NCBI RefSeq assembly: GCF_000835495.1
Contig: NW_015622541.1
Location: 1,488,001 to 1,552,000, forward strand
DNA from: Cladophialophora immunda
Lineage: Eukaryota > Ascomycota > Eurotiomycetes > Chaetothyriales > Herpotrichiellaceae
Direction: 5' to 3'
Length of the DNA stretch: 64,000 nucleotides
Positions 20,601 through 31,892 of the stretch are shown one piece after another. How positions within the stretch are numbered: position 1 is the first letter of the stretch; every line of letters starts with the position of its first letter. The position numbers were made by a program, and so were the translations under genes. The notes beneath the pieces are model-generated. The model was not told where the DNA came from. It saw nothing but the letters and a program-made list of their open reading frames with translations, and made no database searches.

Positions 20601-23600
20601 CACGTTGCACTCGATAACTTTGATCTCGTTGTCTTTGGCAATGAACTGGATGTTGAATGGACCTGTGACATTGAGCGCATTCCCAATCTTGCGCGTCGCT
20701 TCCTCAATTCGAGCAATGGTTTCGGGCTCAAGATCCTGCGGAGGACAAATGAGGGTGGCGTCTCCCGAATGAACACCGGCGTTTTCGACGTGCTCGGAGA
20801 TAAAATGCCCTGTCATGACACCGTCTTTTGCGACGGCATCCATTTCGATCTCTTTGGCATTCTCGATATACTTCGTAATCACAACAGGATGCTCCCTTGA
20901 TACGGCAACTGCTTGGTTGAGGTAGCTGGCGAGATCGTCCTTGGAATACACGGTATTCATCGCTGCTCCAGAGAGAACATATGATGGTCGCACTAGAACA
21001 GGATATTGCACCTTTTCGCAGAACTGCAGGGCATCCTCGATGCTGGTAAGCTCCTTCCAGGAAGGCTGATCCACATTGATCCTATCCAGCATCCGGGAGA
21101 ATTTGTACCTATTTTCGGCCGAGTCAATCATTTCTGGGGATGTTCCCAGTATCTTTACATTCAGCCGATGCAAAGGTAGGGCGATATTGTTGGGCGTCTG
21201 TCCACCCATGGAAATGATGACACCACTGGCAGATTCCAGCTGATAGATGTCCAGAACCGTTTCTAGACCAAGGTTCTCAAAATACAGCCTGTCGGCCTCG
21301 TCAAAATCAGTGCTTACGGTCTCCGGGTTCACCTATTTTTACATTAGTAAATGGTGGTTGAAGTACTGAAGAACAAAAGGGAGCTTTGGGGGGGCCAGGC
21401 AAGAAGCCCACAACCCACTCTAGGAAAAACACGTCCCCAGAGGCTATGAAGGAGAATGGCCACAATCCAGCGGGCATATCAAACGAAAAATAACTTACAT
21501 TGACCATGATCGTTTTGAAGCCTTGCTGCCGGAGAGTGCGGATGGCTCTGACTGAGCACCAATCGAATTCCACAGAGGAACCAATGCGGTAGACACCCGA
21601 TCCCAAGACCATCACTCCGTGATCGTTGAATGTGATGTCGTGCTCTGTGCCGTTGTAGGTAAGATAGAGATAATTCGTGTACGCGGGAAACTCGGCGGCA
21701 ACAGTATCAATCTGCTTGACAAAGGGATGTATGCCTGCCTCGGCCCTCAGACGTCTCACTGCCAGCTCGTTCGAGTTCCAGTATCGAGCTAGCTGTCTGT
21801 CCGAAAATCCAAGTTGTTTGGCCTGGCGAATCAACGCGGGAGGGACGCTCGTTGCCGTGAAGGTGGACATGAGTTTGGCGAAATCGCTCAGCCCCTTCAG
21901 TCGAGACAGGAACCACTTGTCAATCTTGGTCATTTCCCAGATCTTGTCCACAGAATATCCCGCGTGCATGGCATTGGCGATTGCGAACATTCTTTGGTCT
22001 GATGGGGTCTGCAATTCGTCGTCGACTGACATGAGAGGATTTGAGATATCTGAGAAGCCGAGATTATGGAAATCGACAGAGCGAATAGCTTTCTGAATGG
22101 CTTCTTCGAATGTCCTACCGATGGACATGACCTCGCCAACACTCTTCATCGATGACCCGAGTTGAGTAGACACTCTGGTAAATTTCTTCAAGTCCCACCT
22201 GGGGATTTTGACGACCACGTAATCGAGCGAAGGTTCGAAACAGGCACAAGTCTTTTTCGTGACCGAATTGGATATCTCGTTCAAGGGAATTCCTAGTCCA
22301 AGTTTGGCGGCAATGTACGCCAGTGGATATCCCGTCGCCTTCGAGGCAAGAGCAGAAGAGCGAGAAAGTCTCGCGTTCACCTCTATAATGCAGTACTCCT
22401 TGGAAAAGGGGTTGAGAGCGTACTGGATGTTACACTCTCCCACAACGCCCAGATGCCGAATGACATTGACGGCTGTGGTACGTAGCATGTTGTAATCTTC
22501 ATCCGACAGTGTTTGCGACGGAGCAACGACGATCGAGTCCCCGGTGTGGATACCTAAGGGATCAAAATTTTCCATGTTGCAGACGGTTATGCAGTTGTCT
22601 CGGGCATCTCGCACGACCTCGTATTCGATCTCTTTCCAGCCCTTCATGCTCCTCTCAATGAGCACTTGCGGACTTGCAGCGAATGCTTTCGTGCACAACT
22701 CGCGCAGCTGATTCGGATCCTCCGCAAATCCGCTACCAAGTCCTCCCAAAGCGTAAGCGGCTCTGACAATCACAGGAAATCCAATAACTTGAACCACTCG
22801 CATTGCCTCCTCCAGGCTGGAAGCAGATGCTGACTTGGCGCACTTCTCTCCAATCGACTCCATGCTTCTCGCGAAAAGCTCACGGTCCTCAGTGGTAATG
22901 ATGGTGTCAATTGGAGTCCCCAATACTTGTACCCCAAGAGCCGCAAACTCGTCCTTGAGCTGGATGCCAACTTGTAGAGCAGTCTGGCCGCCAAACGTGC
23001 AGTAAATTCCATCCGGCCTCTCATACTTGATGACTTTCCGAACAAAGTCCGCGTTGACGGGGAGAAAGTAGACCTTGTCAGCCAGACCCTTAGAGGTTTG
23101 TATGGTTGCAATGTTCGGATTGATCAGCACGGTGTAAATTCCTTCCTGCTTGAGAGCCTTGATTGCCTGGCTGCCGGAATAATCGAATTCGCCTGCTTGA
23201 CCAATGCTAAGGCCACCACTCCCAAGGACCAGAACCTTTTTAACCGAGACACGAGGATGTGCTTGCTCGTTCTCCTCGATTGTTCCGCCTGGGAAGGATA
23301 CAGGCAGGAGTAGAGCATCCACAGAATCGATGCTCTTCATGATTGCATCAATGAAGACATCGAATAGGAATTCGGTGTCTCGGGGTCCGGGCGTCGATTC
23401 AGGGTGGAACTGCACGCTGAAGTACGGCCGAGACACGTGCCGAATGCCTTCGTTGCTGCCATCGTTTGCATTCACAAACAATTCTTCCCAACCTTCAGGG
23501 AGGGTCATGGAATCAACAGCGAAACCATGGTTCTGTGAAGTGATGTAGCATCGGCCGGACAAAAGGTTTGTGCAAGGGATGTTGTGACCGCGATTACCAA

Positions 23601-24750
23601 ACTTCATTTTCAACGTCTCTGCTCCAGCTGCGCGAGCTAGTAATTGATGACCAAGGCAGATGCCGAAAATGGGAGTTCGGGCTTCCCTCAAAGCCTCCGA
23701 GATGTGTTTGATCGTTGTTGAGAGCATTGCGGGATCTCCGGGACCATTGGAGATAAACAATCCATCGTAATCTTTTCCAGCAAGGGCCGGAAAGTTATAA
23801 TCCCACGGCACCACCAGAACCTCCACCCCTCGGGATAGTAGACATCGAAGCTGGTTGTATTTTAGGCCGACATCTACAACGACCACACGGACGGGCCGGC
23901 CAGAGGGATGAAGTAGAGCTCTGGTTGCGGGAGGCGAGAGGACTCGAGGCTCCTTCACGGACACCTCTGCCACAAGGTTTCTCTTGTTCTGATCATGCCA
24001 CTCCACTCGTTCAGCTTGTTCTTGCCAGTTCTGTGGGCCCATCACGATGTCTCCATTTGACAATGCATCAGGCTTGACACCATTGGAAAGTTTTGACTTT
24101 GAAGAGGCTCGTGTCTGAAGCATGCGGCCAAGCATGCTGCCTTCCTCTCGAATTATCTTTGTCAGTGCTCTAGTGTCGACGCCACACATGGCCGGAACGC
24201 CTTGTTCTTTCAACCAGGCGCCCAGAGAAGAAGTAGCCAGGTGATGAGAGTAACTCTCACCCGCGTATGAGGCAACCACAAGTCCTGCGATGTGGATCTG
24301 GTCGGACTCAAAGTGCTTGGGAAGATCCCCGAGCAACTCGTCCAAGGTCTCTCTGGAGGGTACGCCGTAGTTGCCAACCAATGGAAAAGTAATAACAAGG
24401 ATCTGACCGCGGTATGACGGATCAGTGATGGACTCTGGGTAGCCGACCATGCCGGTCTGAAAGACGAGTTCGCCAGAAATACTTTTGTTGGCACCGAAGC
24501 TCAGGCCTTCGAACACTTGGCCATCCCGGAGCTCAAGGTAGACTTTTGGCTGGTCACCATTGAAGGGTTGTGGTGTCGCCACAGGGTTGAGAGCCCCTAT
24601 ATGGTCTCCGTCGATCTGATAGGTAGGGGAGAGAGGCCCATCGGCATTGCTGATACCAACAGAAGCAGCAACCGTTGGACTCTGGGGAAGATTACTGTCA
24701 CTAGACATGGGGCGATGACCATCGGTGGTCAATGAGACTGACCGACTCAT
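17688..24750 (-). CDS. pyrABCN: Multifunctional CPSase/ATCase pyrimidine protein (CAD-like), 2 exons, 2298 aa
   Basis: Exons are 24750-21499 and 21332-17688, with a 166-bp GT-AG intron that restores MVN|VNPETVS. The protein performs the first two steps of UMP synthesis: carbamoyl phosphate from glutamine, bicarbonate and ATP, then carbamoyl aspartate. Domain order is: a glutamine amidotransferase (about 70-480) with FGICLGHQ, nucleophile C365, and H449/E451 of HPES; two CPSase ATP-grasp halves (from about 505, [23 protein letters not shown] split by convention); and an allosteric MGS-like region ([12 protein letters not shown]). Next is a dihydroorotase-like domain (about 1530-1900), then the ATCase (about 1995-2298) with [12 protein letters not shown]. 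The dihydroorotase-like domain lacks the metal-binding HxH: where DHOase has 'IDxHxH' this reads LINVAAF. That is the known inactive state in fungal URA2/pyrABCN proteins, where a separate DHOase supplies step three. Family feedback inhibition by UTP is expected. It is divergent from the vacuolar channel gene. Confidence 0.97.
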
Positions 24751-26061
24751 GGCGGAATGAGAGGACTGCTGTCAGTGCAGCAGGGCAACAATCAGGGGCA
24801 CATCTGCTGCGTTGAATGGCGGTGGTGATGCAATTATGTATGAGCCAGTGTCAACACCAGACGTGGAGGGAATGGGAGAAGAGCAAATTGCATGCTATTG
24901 CAGTTCCAGATGAAATTGAGACAGTGGACAGTGCTGAGAAAGTCCTTTTTTGATGCCAAGCAATTTTTTTTCCTGCCGGCCAATCAGGCGACGGAACACG
25001 CCGTGGCTCTCCGCTCCTTGCTGCAGCTGCCCGCCTCGGGCTTCAGGGCCCCTGCGGATACCTACGAGTACTCGCACTGCTAAATTTTCCATGCCTACGG
25101 ATACCGAGTACATCACCCCTTTTGCCCCCGGTCACGAGACGACGAGAGGAGCACAAGGCAAATCTCAAGGAGAGATGATGAGCCGGCGTCACGGAGAGGG
25201 TTTCGGATGGGGGAGACCGAAGCAACGAGAACCAGATTGGACCTGACCATATGTTACACACCCGCTGCGGCTTCACCCTTCCAAGCCCCGTCGATATCTT
25301 GTTCTTTGGCGCGTCAAATCGATCGAGGATCGCAGTGCTTCCCCACGCTGCATCCCCCCTGCCGCCTCTGCATAAGCGGCAGTAAGCGTGCAGGTCGCCC
25401 ACAGGTCGCCCACAGCTCTCCCACGCCTCCCTCGCTTTGCTGCAGGCCACCCCCAATCACAAGCCCGAACTGTGCAACTCCATCCCCAAGCGCCTTATCT
25501 GCAACCACTGCCCTGATGTCACCAAACATTCGCCTGCGCCCACCGCTTGTCCAACTGACCTCTCGTCTCACTGATAGTCGCCCATCAAATTCCACCCTCC
25601 GCATTCTGCACATGCAGATGGAATCCCGTGTGCCTCGATGCAATTGTTGCGTGCATCAGCAATCGGCGACCCAAGACTGCTGCTAGTGGTAAGGTTCAGG
25701 GTTTTGCCAGGCCAAAGTGGGACGGGCGCGCAGCTGCGGTCACTACCTACTCGCCTGGTGCACCCTCTGCTCACAGAATATCCCGCATTGTCCAAGCTGC
25801 TATCAGAGACTCACCGACAAGTCCTTCGCTCATCCCTCCTTGCCTTTTCTTTATTCTCAAGTCTGCTGCTGGTTTCCTGTTGCCGTTGAAAATGCCCCTC
25901 TAGCGTCGAGATGTTTTCGTGGTTTGTGTTCAGCCCGGAGTCGCAACCGTTTGTTTACGCCTTCCGAATTCTAATTCACCTTCCCACTGCTTGATCGTCC
26001 ACCGCCCACCGCCCACCGCCCACCGCGCGCCACAACTGCCCTCGCCGCTATTGGTTCGGCC
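24751..26061. promoter_or_regulatory. Divergent promoter region between the pyrimidine and vacuolar channel genes
   Basis: This 1.3-kb region separates two start codons facing apart. The half nearer the channel gene is C-rich with CT-blocks and a short tandem repeat, typical of a fungal 5' UTR/promoter. No gene is supported within it. Confidence 0.5.
25999..26026. repeat. 7-bp tandem repeat CCACCGC x4
   Basis: Four exact CCACCGC units lie 36 bp upstream of the channel start codon, in the probable 5' UTR. Confidence 0.9.
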
Positions 26062-29000
26062 ATGATTTCTTTCTCTCTGACACGCGCTCCCCGAAGTCAG
26101 AGACAGCGGGAGAGGTCACCTTTCTCCTCGACCTACTCTCGAACGACACTTTCCCCCGAAAATTCACGCAATCCGGCCCGACATGGTTGGAGGTGGTCTT
26201 CCGGGACCGGCCGTGGGGCCTTCTCTCAGGAAGGCCATGATGAAGAAATAGATGACGAAGGAGACAGCCCTGAAGATGAAGAGGATGACGACGAAGAGGA
26301 GGAAGAGGAGGAAACCATTGAAGATGCAGAAGATGCCGGTGACGAAGACGAAGACGAAGACGGGCCTGAGGATACGACACCCCTCCTTCCCATATTCTCT
26401 GCCGCTCGTCTCGATGCCATCCCCGTCTTTTCTCTCACCCACGCCGTCCGTTTGCTGGTGAGCTCTCGTTGCGATACTGTCTTGACCTGGGAGCAACTTC
26501 GCGCTCCTCAGGTTTCACAATTCCTGGTCAAGCCTATCGAGCAAGAAATTCGCAGCAACCATCTGAATGCTGCCACGCACTATGCTCTCATGGCAAACTG
26601 TCTTCAGTACAGCAAAGAGGCTGCTATGTCCTCGGGCAATAGTGGAACAAACACCACCCGTGCGATGGTCTGTGAGCTGGTTGCCATTAAATTGCTCAAG
26701 GATTTTTCTACAAGAGAGCTCATCGACGCATTGTCCTATGACTTTGATCCTCTTCAAGGCCAGTTGGATGCTGTGCCTCATGCAGAGAACGAACGGAGAA
26801 ACACAGCAAGCTCCAAAAAGCCGGCTCAACGGCCGGCAAGAATCTCGTGCTTCGAGATCGCCATCCGCGCTCAGGCTAAAAAGTTTCTCTCCCATCCCCT
26901 GGTTGTGAAGCAGCTCGAGGCCATCTGGGCTGGTACAATTGTGTTTCACTCTGCTGCCGACAGTCTCCATAGACCGCTGCCTTCCATAAATCGACCGAGA
27001 AGTTACGGTACCAATGATGGAGGCTTGGCGGCAAAGCCCACAACCTCCAACACCGAGTTTCGCACTCCAAGGAGAGCAGTCACACTATATGATCCTCGGG
27101 ATGCATCTCTTTTCAAGTTGTCCCGGTTGCGGGTGCCACGCTACCGCAACATCTTGTCTACTTTGTCCTTTGCCATTCTCCTAAGCTTGTTTGTCGCCGT
27201 CCTTGTGCAACGCTCCCTCGAGATCACGACGCTCGAGGTCATCTTCTGGTTCTGGGCCGCTGGCTATATGTTGGACGAGATTGTTGGATTCAATGAGCAA
27301 GGCTTCAGTCTCTACATTGCTAGCTTCTGGAACACATTCGACTTGGGAATCCTCCTCATCTTGGTCATCCACTTAGCACTGCGGCTCTACGGGATCCTCA
27401 TGCCAGATGTTAGAAAGCATATGGTGGCCAACATGGCCTACGACGTCCTTGCAGCCGATGCCATCTTGCTCTTTCCGCGACTATTTTCTGTACTGGATCA
27501 CTACCGCTACTTTTCGCCTTTACTGATTGCATTTCGATACATGGCGGCGGATCTCATCGCAGTTTCACTGCTGATCCTGATCAGCTGCAGTGGGTTCTTT
27601 GTTGCTCTCACTTTGTCGTTTGGCAACGATGGTATTGACACTCCTAGCTCGGTGGCTTACGCCTTGCTACAAATGCTCATGGGCTTCACGCCCGCCGCCT
27701 GGGATCGATGGGAGAGCTACAACGTTCTGGGGAAGACGATTCTGACCTTGTTCCTGTTCATTTGTCACTTCCTTGTAGTCACCATCCTAATCACCGTCCT
27801 CACCAACTCCTTCATGGCTATCGTCCGGAACGCGAGTGAAGAGCATCAGTTCTTGTTTGCGGTCAACACCATCTCCCACGTCAAATCCGACGCGCTCTTC
27901 TCTTACGTCGCGCCTACCAACATACTGCAGTGGCTTCTGGTCCCTCTCAGGTATTTCGTTCCCTTCCGCCAATATGTCAAGATCAATCGTACCATTATCA
28001 AGATCACGCACTTACCCCTGCTGTTTTCGATCTTACTGTACGAAAAGACCATCATGCAGTCGACCGTCTACGACAGCATAGATCTTGTCGAGCGTCGCGG
28101 GCGCGTGAGAAGAACAACAAAGTTTCCGCGACTGACTCGAGCGCCTTCCATTGCCACTTTCCGACAGGACAGGGCTCTCGAAGAAGTGTTCAGACATCCT
28201 TTTGACAGTACCGTTAGAAGCGCTCATCCAAGTCGCGACCGGCGCAAGGCGAGTAACGTGGTTAGCACATGGATGAATACAATGGGCAACGACGTGGCAG
28301 ACCCGCCGCAGGAGCAAGACAGGCAAATCGTCGACAGGCTTGAAGCCAAGGAAGCAACATCTCGTAGACCACGCCGGATCAGCCGAGTTCGCGACTTTTC
28401 TCGCCAAACATTGTCAGTTGTATCTGACCCAGAGGATTTCACGACCAACGGAAATTTCTTGTCTCCAGGAGAGACACATCCTGTGACGACCACACCTTCT
28501 GCGTTGGAGCAACCATCGCACAACACTGATGCGGATGGAGACGATGAGATGCCTACAAATGATGACGGTGAAGAAGAGGACACGACCACACTCGAGCCCC
28601 GGTCACCAAGCGATACAGAGCCGGAAAAACACAACACGGCCCCTGCCGTCGTTGAGCATCGTGACTATTTTACAACTAAGCAGAATCTTGGACACCCTAC
28701 TCCTGAAGCAGGTCAACCTATGGCAGCCATCTCACAAGCGAAGCTCGAAATGCCAGGCTCAGGTGTTGATTCGCCTCGACGCTCACCCAAGAACCTGGTC
28801 CGTCATCATTCCCGCAACGTGTCGGCTGCAACCATGATATTTAAACCCACGACAGATTCCAGCACGGACCAAACTTCGTCAGTTGAGGGGAGTAAACCTC
28901 CGCAATTTAAGGCACATATTTCAGCACCGGGATCAGGGGCTCGCACACCAGTGTCTAAAGCCGGGTCCAGTGGTGCGGGCCATAGAACTCCAAAGCGAAC

Positions 29001-29604
29001 AGCAGGCCCGACTCGTATGCGACCGATTCTTGCCACCAAGGACGAACAGGGTTTCCGATCGACGCCGAATTTGGCGGGGTTGGTGTCGCTCAAAAACCAA
29101 CAAGCTCAAGTGCGGCGGAAACCATCACTCGAAATGGACCTTGTGTCGGACATTGGTGACAACCGAGCAATAGGCGGAGGCTACGTTGGAGCACTTCCCA
29201 GCTCATTTGCCGCTCACCTGGCAAAAGGAACAATCGAGTCACGCCATGAAAAAGAGCAGATACAACAGCAAGAGATGTTCACGAAGATTATGATGGCTCG
29301 CATGAATGCCCTTGAGGAGAGCTTCAGAGAGGTGATCCACGAGATGAGAGACCATTTGAGACATGACGATGTTAGAAGCAGGAGCCGCGGAGGGGGAGCC
29401 ACAACGAGTGGGCGCAAGGGAAGGGCCCGGGAGAGGGAGGTTGAGCGACCACTCACGGCAAGTAATGATGCAGAGGCTGCTACTCCCCGGGCAAGCTCAC
29501 TCACCAGGATTGGAGAGCTCACCCGAGCAGGGGAAACCACAACAGAAAGGGGGAGTGGGGGAAGCGAAGAACAAGAAACTAGAGAACAGCCTCCCGCCGC
29601 TTGA
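26062..29604 (+). CDS. yvc1: YVC1-type vacuolar TRP cation channel, single exon, 1180 aa
   Basis: Yvc1 is the TRP-family channel that releases Ca2+ from the vacuole. This intronless frame has the family layout. A variable, very acidic N-terminus (about 58-105) comes first. The conserved soluble block follows, with PQVSQFLVKPIEQEIRSN, 'NAATHYALMANCLQ' and the 'CELVAIKLLKDFSTRELIDAL' type stretch. Then come hydrophobic segments at about 362-382, 390-412, 425-447, 465-530 (two or three spans) and 556-583, the last preceded by the pore-loop-like QMLMGFTPAAWDRWE. The cytosolic C-terminal ~590 residues are mostly disordered and end with a short coiled coil (about 1060-1110). At 104-109 the acidic region runs into DTTPLL, a match to the DxxxLL signal used for AP-3 sorting to the vacuole. 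The frame is longer than yeast Yvc1 (675 aa) because of the tails. Confidence 0.9.
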   Translation: MISFSLTRAPRSQRQRERSPFSSTYSRTTLSPENSRNPARHGWRWSSGTGRGAFSQEGHDEEIDDEGDSPEDEEDDDEEEEEEETIEDAEDAGDEDEDEDGPEDTTPLLPIFSAARLDAIPVFSLTHAVRLLVSSRCDTVLTWEQLRAPQVSQFLVKPIEQEIRSNHLNAATHYALMANCLQYSKEAAMSSGNSGTNTTRAMVCELVAIKLLKDFSTRELIDALSYDFDPLQGQLDAVPHAENERRNTASSKKPAQRPARISCFEIAIRAQAKKFLSHPLVVKQLEAIWAGTIVFHSAADSLHRPLPSINRPRSYGTNDGGLAAKPTTSNTEFRTPRRAVTLYDPRDASLFKLSRLRVPRYRNILSTLSFAILLSLFVAVLVQRSLEITTLEVIFWFWAAGYMLDEIVGFNEQGFSLYIASFWNTFDLGILLILVIHLALRLYGILMPDVRKHMVANMAYDVLAADAILLFPRLFSVLDHYRYFSPLLIAFRYMAADLIAVSLLILISCSGFFVALTLSFGNDGIDTPSSVAYALLQMLMGFTPAAWDRWESYNVLGKTILTLFLFICHFLVVTILITVLTNSFMAIVRNASEEHQFLFAVNTISHVKSDALFSYVAPTNILQWLLVPLRYFVPFRQYVKINRTIIKITHLPLLFSILLYEKTIMQSTVYDSIDLVERRGRVRRTTKFPRLTRAPSIATFRQDRALEEVFRHPFDSTVRSAHPSRDRRKASNVVSTWMNTMGNDVADPPQEQDRQIVDRLEAKEATSRRPRRISRVRDFSRQTLSVVSDPEDFTTNGNFLSPGETHPVTTTPSALEQPSHNTDADGDDEMPTNDDGEEEDTTTLEPRSPSDTEPEKHNTAPAVVEHRDYFTTKQNLGHPTPEAGQPMAAISQAKLEMPGSGVDSPRRSPKNLVRHHSRNVSAATMIFKPTTDSSTDQTSSVEGSKPPQFKAHISAPGSGARTPVSKAGSSGAGHRTPKRTAGPTRMRPILATKDEQGFRSTPNLAGLVSLKNQQAQVRRKPSLEMDLVSDIGDNRAIGGGYVGALPSSFAAHLAKGTIESRHEKEQIQQQEMFTKIMMARMNALEESFREVIHEMRDHLRHDDVRSRSRGGGATTSGRKGRAREREVERPLTASNDAEAATPRASSLTRIGELTRAGETTTERGSGGSEEQETREQPPAA

Positions 29605-30064
29605 ATATGGGGAGAGTGCCTGAAGCGTGTGGGTGGTTCTAGACAAGTAAGGTCCGGAGGGCGGTACATGGTTGGGATTTTGTATTGATACCCTTGAGGG
29701 CTTAGGCAATTGGAAAGGATCAGATGTGAATAGTGCACATGATTTTGAGCGTCGGTCGAGGCATGTTCCAATAAGTTTGGGCGTTGATATTGACAAGGCT
29801 GAAGTGGAGAGGCTGGCAGTTCTAGCGCAAAGGAATGACGCAACTGCCCAATGAGGCCAACTGCGCCTCGAACCATCAGGCAATTGCGTTCTTGTCCACC
29901 TTGATCCATCTATCGGCTAGCCCTCTTCTTATTTCTCTCCACCACTTCTTCTTGCCTTGAGCTCACGTACAGTTGAATAGGCTACGTATAAGGGAGACCC
30001 TAGCACTCTTGCGCCAGGATCTCTACCAACCCGTTACACTCCAGCTGTGCCTGAGCGCCCCATC
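29605..30064. other. Intergenic region
   Basis: This is the 3' flank of the channel gene and the promoter of the SNARE gene. No additional gene is seen. Confidence 0.5.
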
Positions 30065-30868
30065 ATGGCGTCGAGTTCGGGGCAGTCAAACCAACTGCTC
30101 TAGTAAGTACCGCTCCGCATCCTTCAAGAGAAAGCATGCTCATGTTTGAATGATAGTGCATGCATCGCTCATGGCACCACTATTCTCACGGAGCATACAT
30201 CCCCCGGCACCTCGTCGTCTTCGGCCTCGTCACTCGCCTCGGTCATTCTCCCCAAGATCTCCCATTCCACCCCTGCGAAACTCACCTACACTCACGACCG
30301 TCTGTTTGTTCACTATATAGCGGACTCACCTTCGTCTACCTCGAATGGCTCGGACGAGCAACTCTCCAGCCATGCAGCTCTCACCTACATGGTCGTTGCT
30401 CAGACGGAGATGGGCCGGCGTGTACCCTTTGCGTTCTTGCTGGAGCTCAAGAAGAAGTTTCTAGCACAGTACAAGCCTGAATCCACCGATTTCTCGTCTC
30501 TGCCCGCGTATGGCACCGCAGCCTTTAACTCTACCCTCAAGGCGATGATCCAGCAGTATAATACCGCCCCACCGAGTGACGCATTGACAAATGCACGCAA
30601 GGAGATTGACAGCGTCAGAGATATCATGACTGAGAACATTGAGCGGGTGCTGGAGAGGGGTGAGAGAATTGATCTGTTGGTAGACAAGACAGATCGGCTG
30701 GGAGGGAGTGCGCGGGACTTCCGAGTGCGCAGTAGAGGATTACGACGGCAGATGTGGTGGAAGAACGTGCGGGTAATGGTGCTGCTGGTGGTGGTTGTCA
30801 TCTTCCTGATATATTTGTTCGTAGGGTTTGGCTGTGGATTGCCGGCCTGGAGCAAGTGTGTCGGGTGA
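30065..30868 (+). CDS. Longin R-SNARE, VAMP7/Nyv1-like, 2 exons, 249 aa
   Basis: Exons are 30065-30102 and 30157-30868 (750 nt, 250 codons with stop) with a 54-bp intron (GTAAGT...GATAG) splitting a Tyr codon. Exon 1 gives the first 13 residues and joins to ACIAHGTTIL, the start of a longin domain (about 10-145, with LTYMVVAQTEMGRRVPFAFL within it). The SNARE motif follows at about 158-217, with the zero-layer arginine R180 in LERGERIDLL. A C-terminal membrane anchor lies at about 218-240. Longin R-SNAREs of this type sit on the vacuole/late endosome or ER-Golgi membranes. The sequence is closest in form to VAMP7/Nyv1, which drives vacuole fusion together with Q-SNAREs. A Ser-rich insertion sits near residues 31-45. 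An internal ATG in exon 2 is not the start, because exon 1 is needed for the first longin strand. Confidence 0.88.
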
Positions 30869-31892
30869 AAGAAGGTGGTCCTCCTGCGCCGGTTTTGATC
30901 AAAGCAGACTGGTTGAAGGGTTCTTCTGGACGGTTTTCTTTCCGCGGTGGCTACAGCGTGTATTTCTATGCGAGTTTGGGGGAATTGCATTCGTGGCTAT
31001 GGCCGCCATTGCACAAATCACTATGACATGTTTCTCGGGCGCCACATGGCCCATGTCCACACACCACCTCTTTCTTTGTGTATGATCTCCATATTGTTGC
31101 AAAGACGACTTGCCCTGTAACTAGAGGGGTGATCTGATGGGTGACAGGCACCTAGCGGAGGAAGGGTCGAGGACTTCGGTAGGCTTGACGGGACCAACAT
31201 TGGGCGAGAAGACAGCCAACGGCCCTGGTTGGATCAGGATGCTTCCCCCGCCTCCGTTTGCCTCACAGCGCCCCAGCTTGTGCGGGCATCCACAACAAGA
31301 GAGAGCCAATGACCATGTGCACAGGCGGAGGCCAGACGGAGGCCAGACAGAGGATAGGCACCGAATAAGGGGAGGTGATGGGCTGGTGGGCTGAAGCGCC
31401 TGTGAGCTGCGGACTTGAGAAACGGCTCAGAGTCGCCAGGCAGACACCCACGAGACTCACCAGACCAACCTGATGTCCTTGGTTCTTGGTTCTGCATTCT
31501 CTTACCCCTCTACAGCCTCATCTTCGTTCTCACTTCCAGCCTCATTCTTCTTTCTTTGTCCTCGCTGTGTTATTGACGTCCTTCTGCTCCCTCCGAACTT
31601 CCATCTTGATCTATACAAGGCTCCCAGACGCTGTATGAAGACCTCTGTACCACCAGCACATCGCCTTTCCTGCCTTTCTGGCACTCACCTTCAACTAACT
31701 GTGTTAACACTTGGAAATCTTTCTGCAAGGCAACTAGGCGAAGTCGTTGATGGATGAGCACTATATCACGGCCTTGTGAACGACCTTGTAACCCCTTGCA
31801 TTCTACAACGGCGCTTACATATCGTCGCATCCGCCCAGCAGCCAGCGCGCCACGACTGTATCTACAGGCATGCCGCTTTGACTCCAGAAACA
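30869..31892. other. Intergenic region and long 5' leader
   Basis: This is the 3' flank of the SNARE gene and the promoter/5' UTR of the UIM protein gene. CT-rich blocks occur near 31.5 kb. No gene is supported; short frames differ by strand and phase. Confidence 0.45.

Noticed and set aside
31776..31892. 39-codon upstream extension of the UIM protein
   Set aside because: It starts at a non-ATG codon; the ATG at 31893 has a better context and precedes natural protein sequence.
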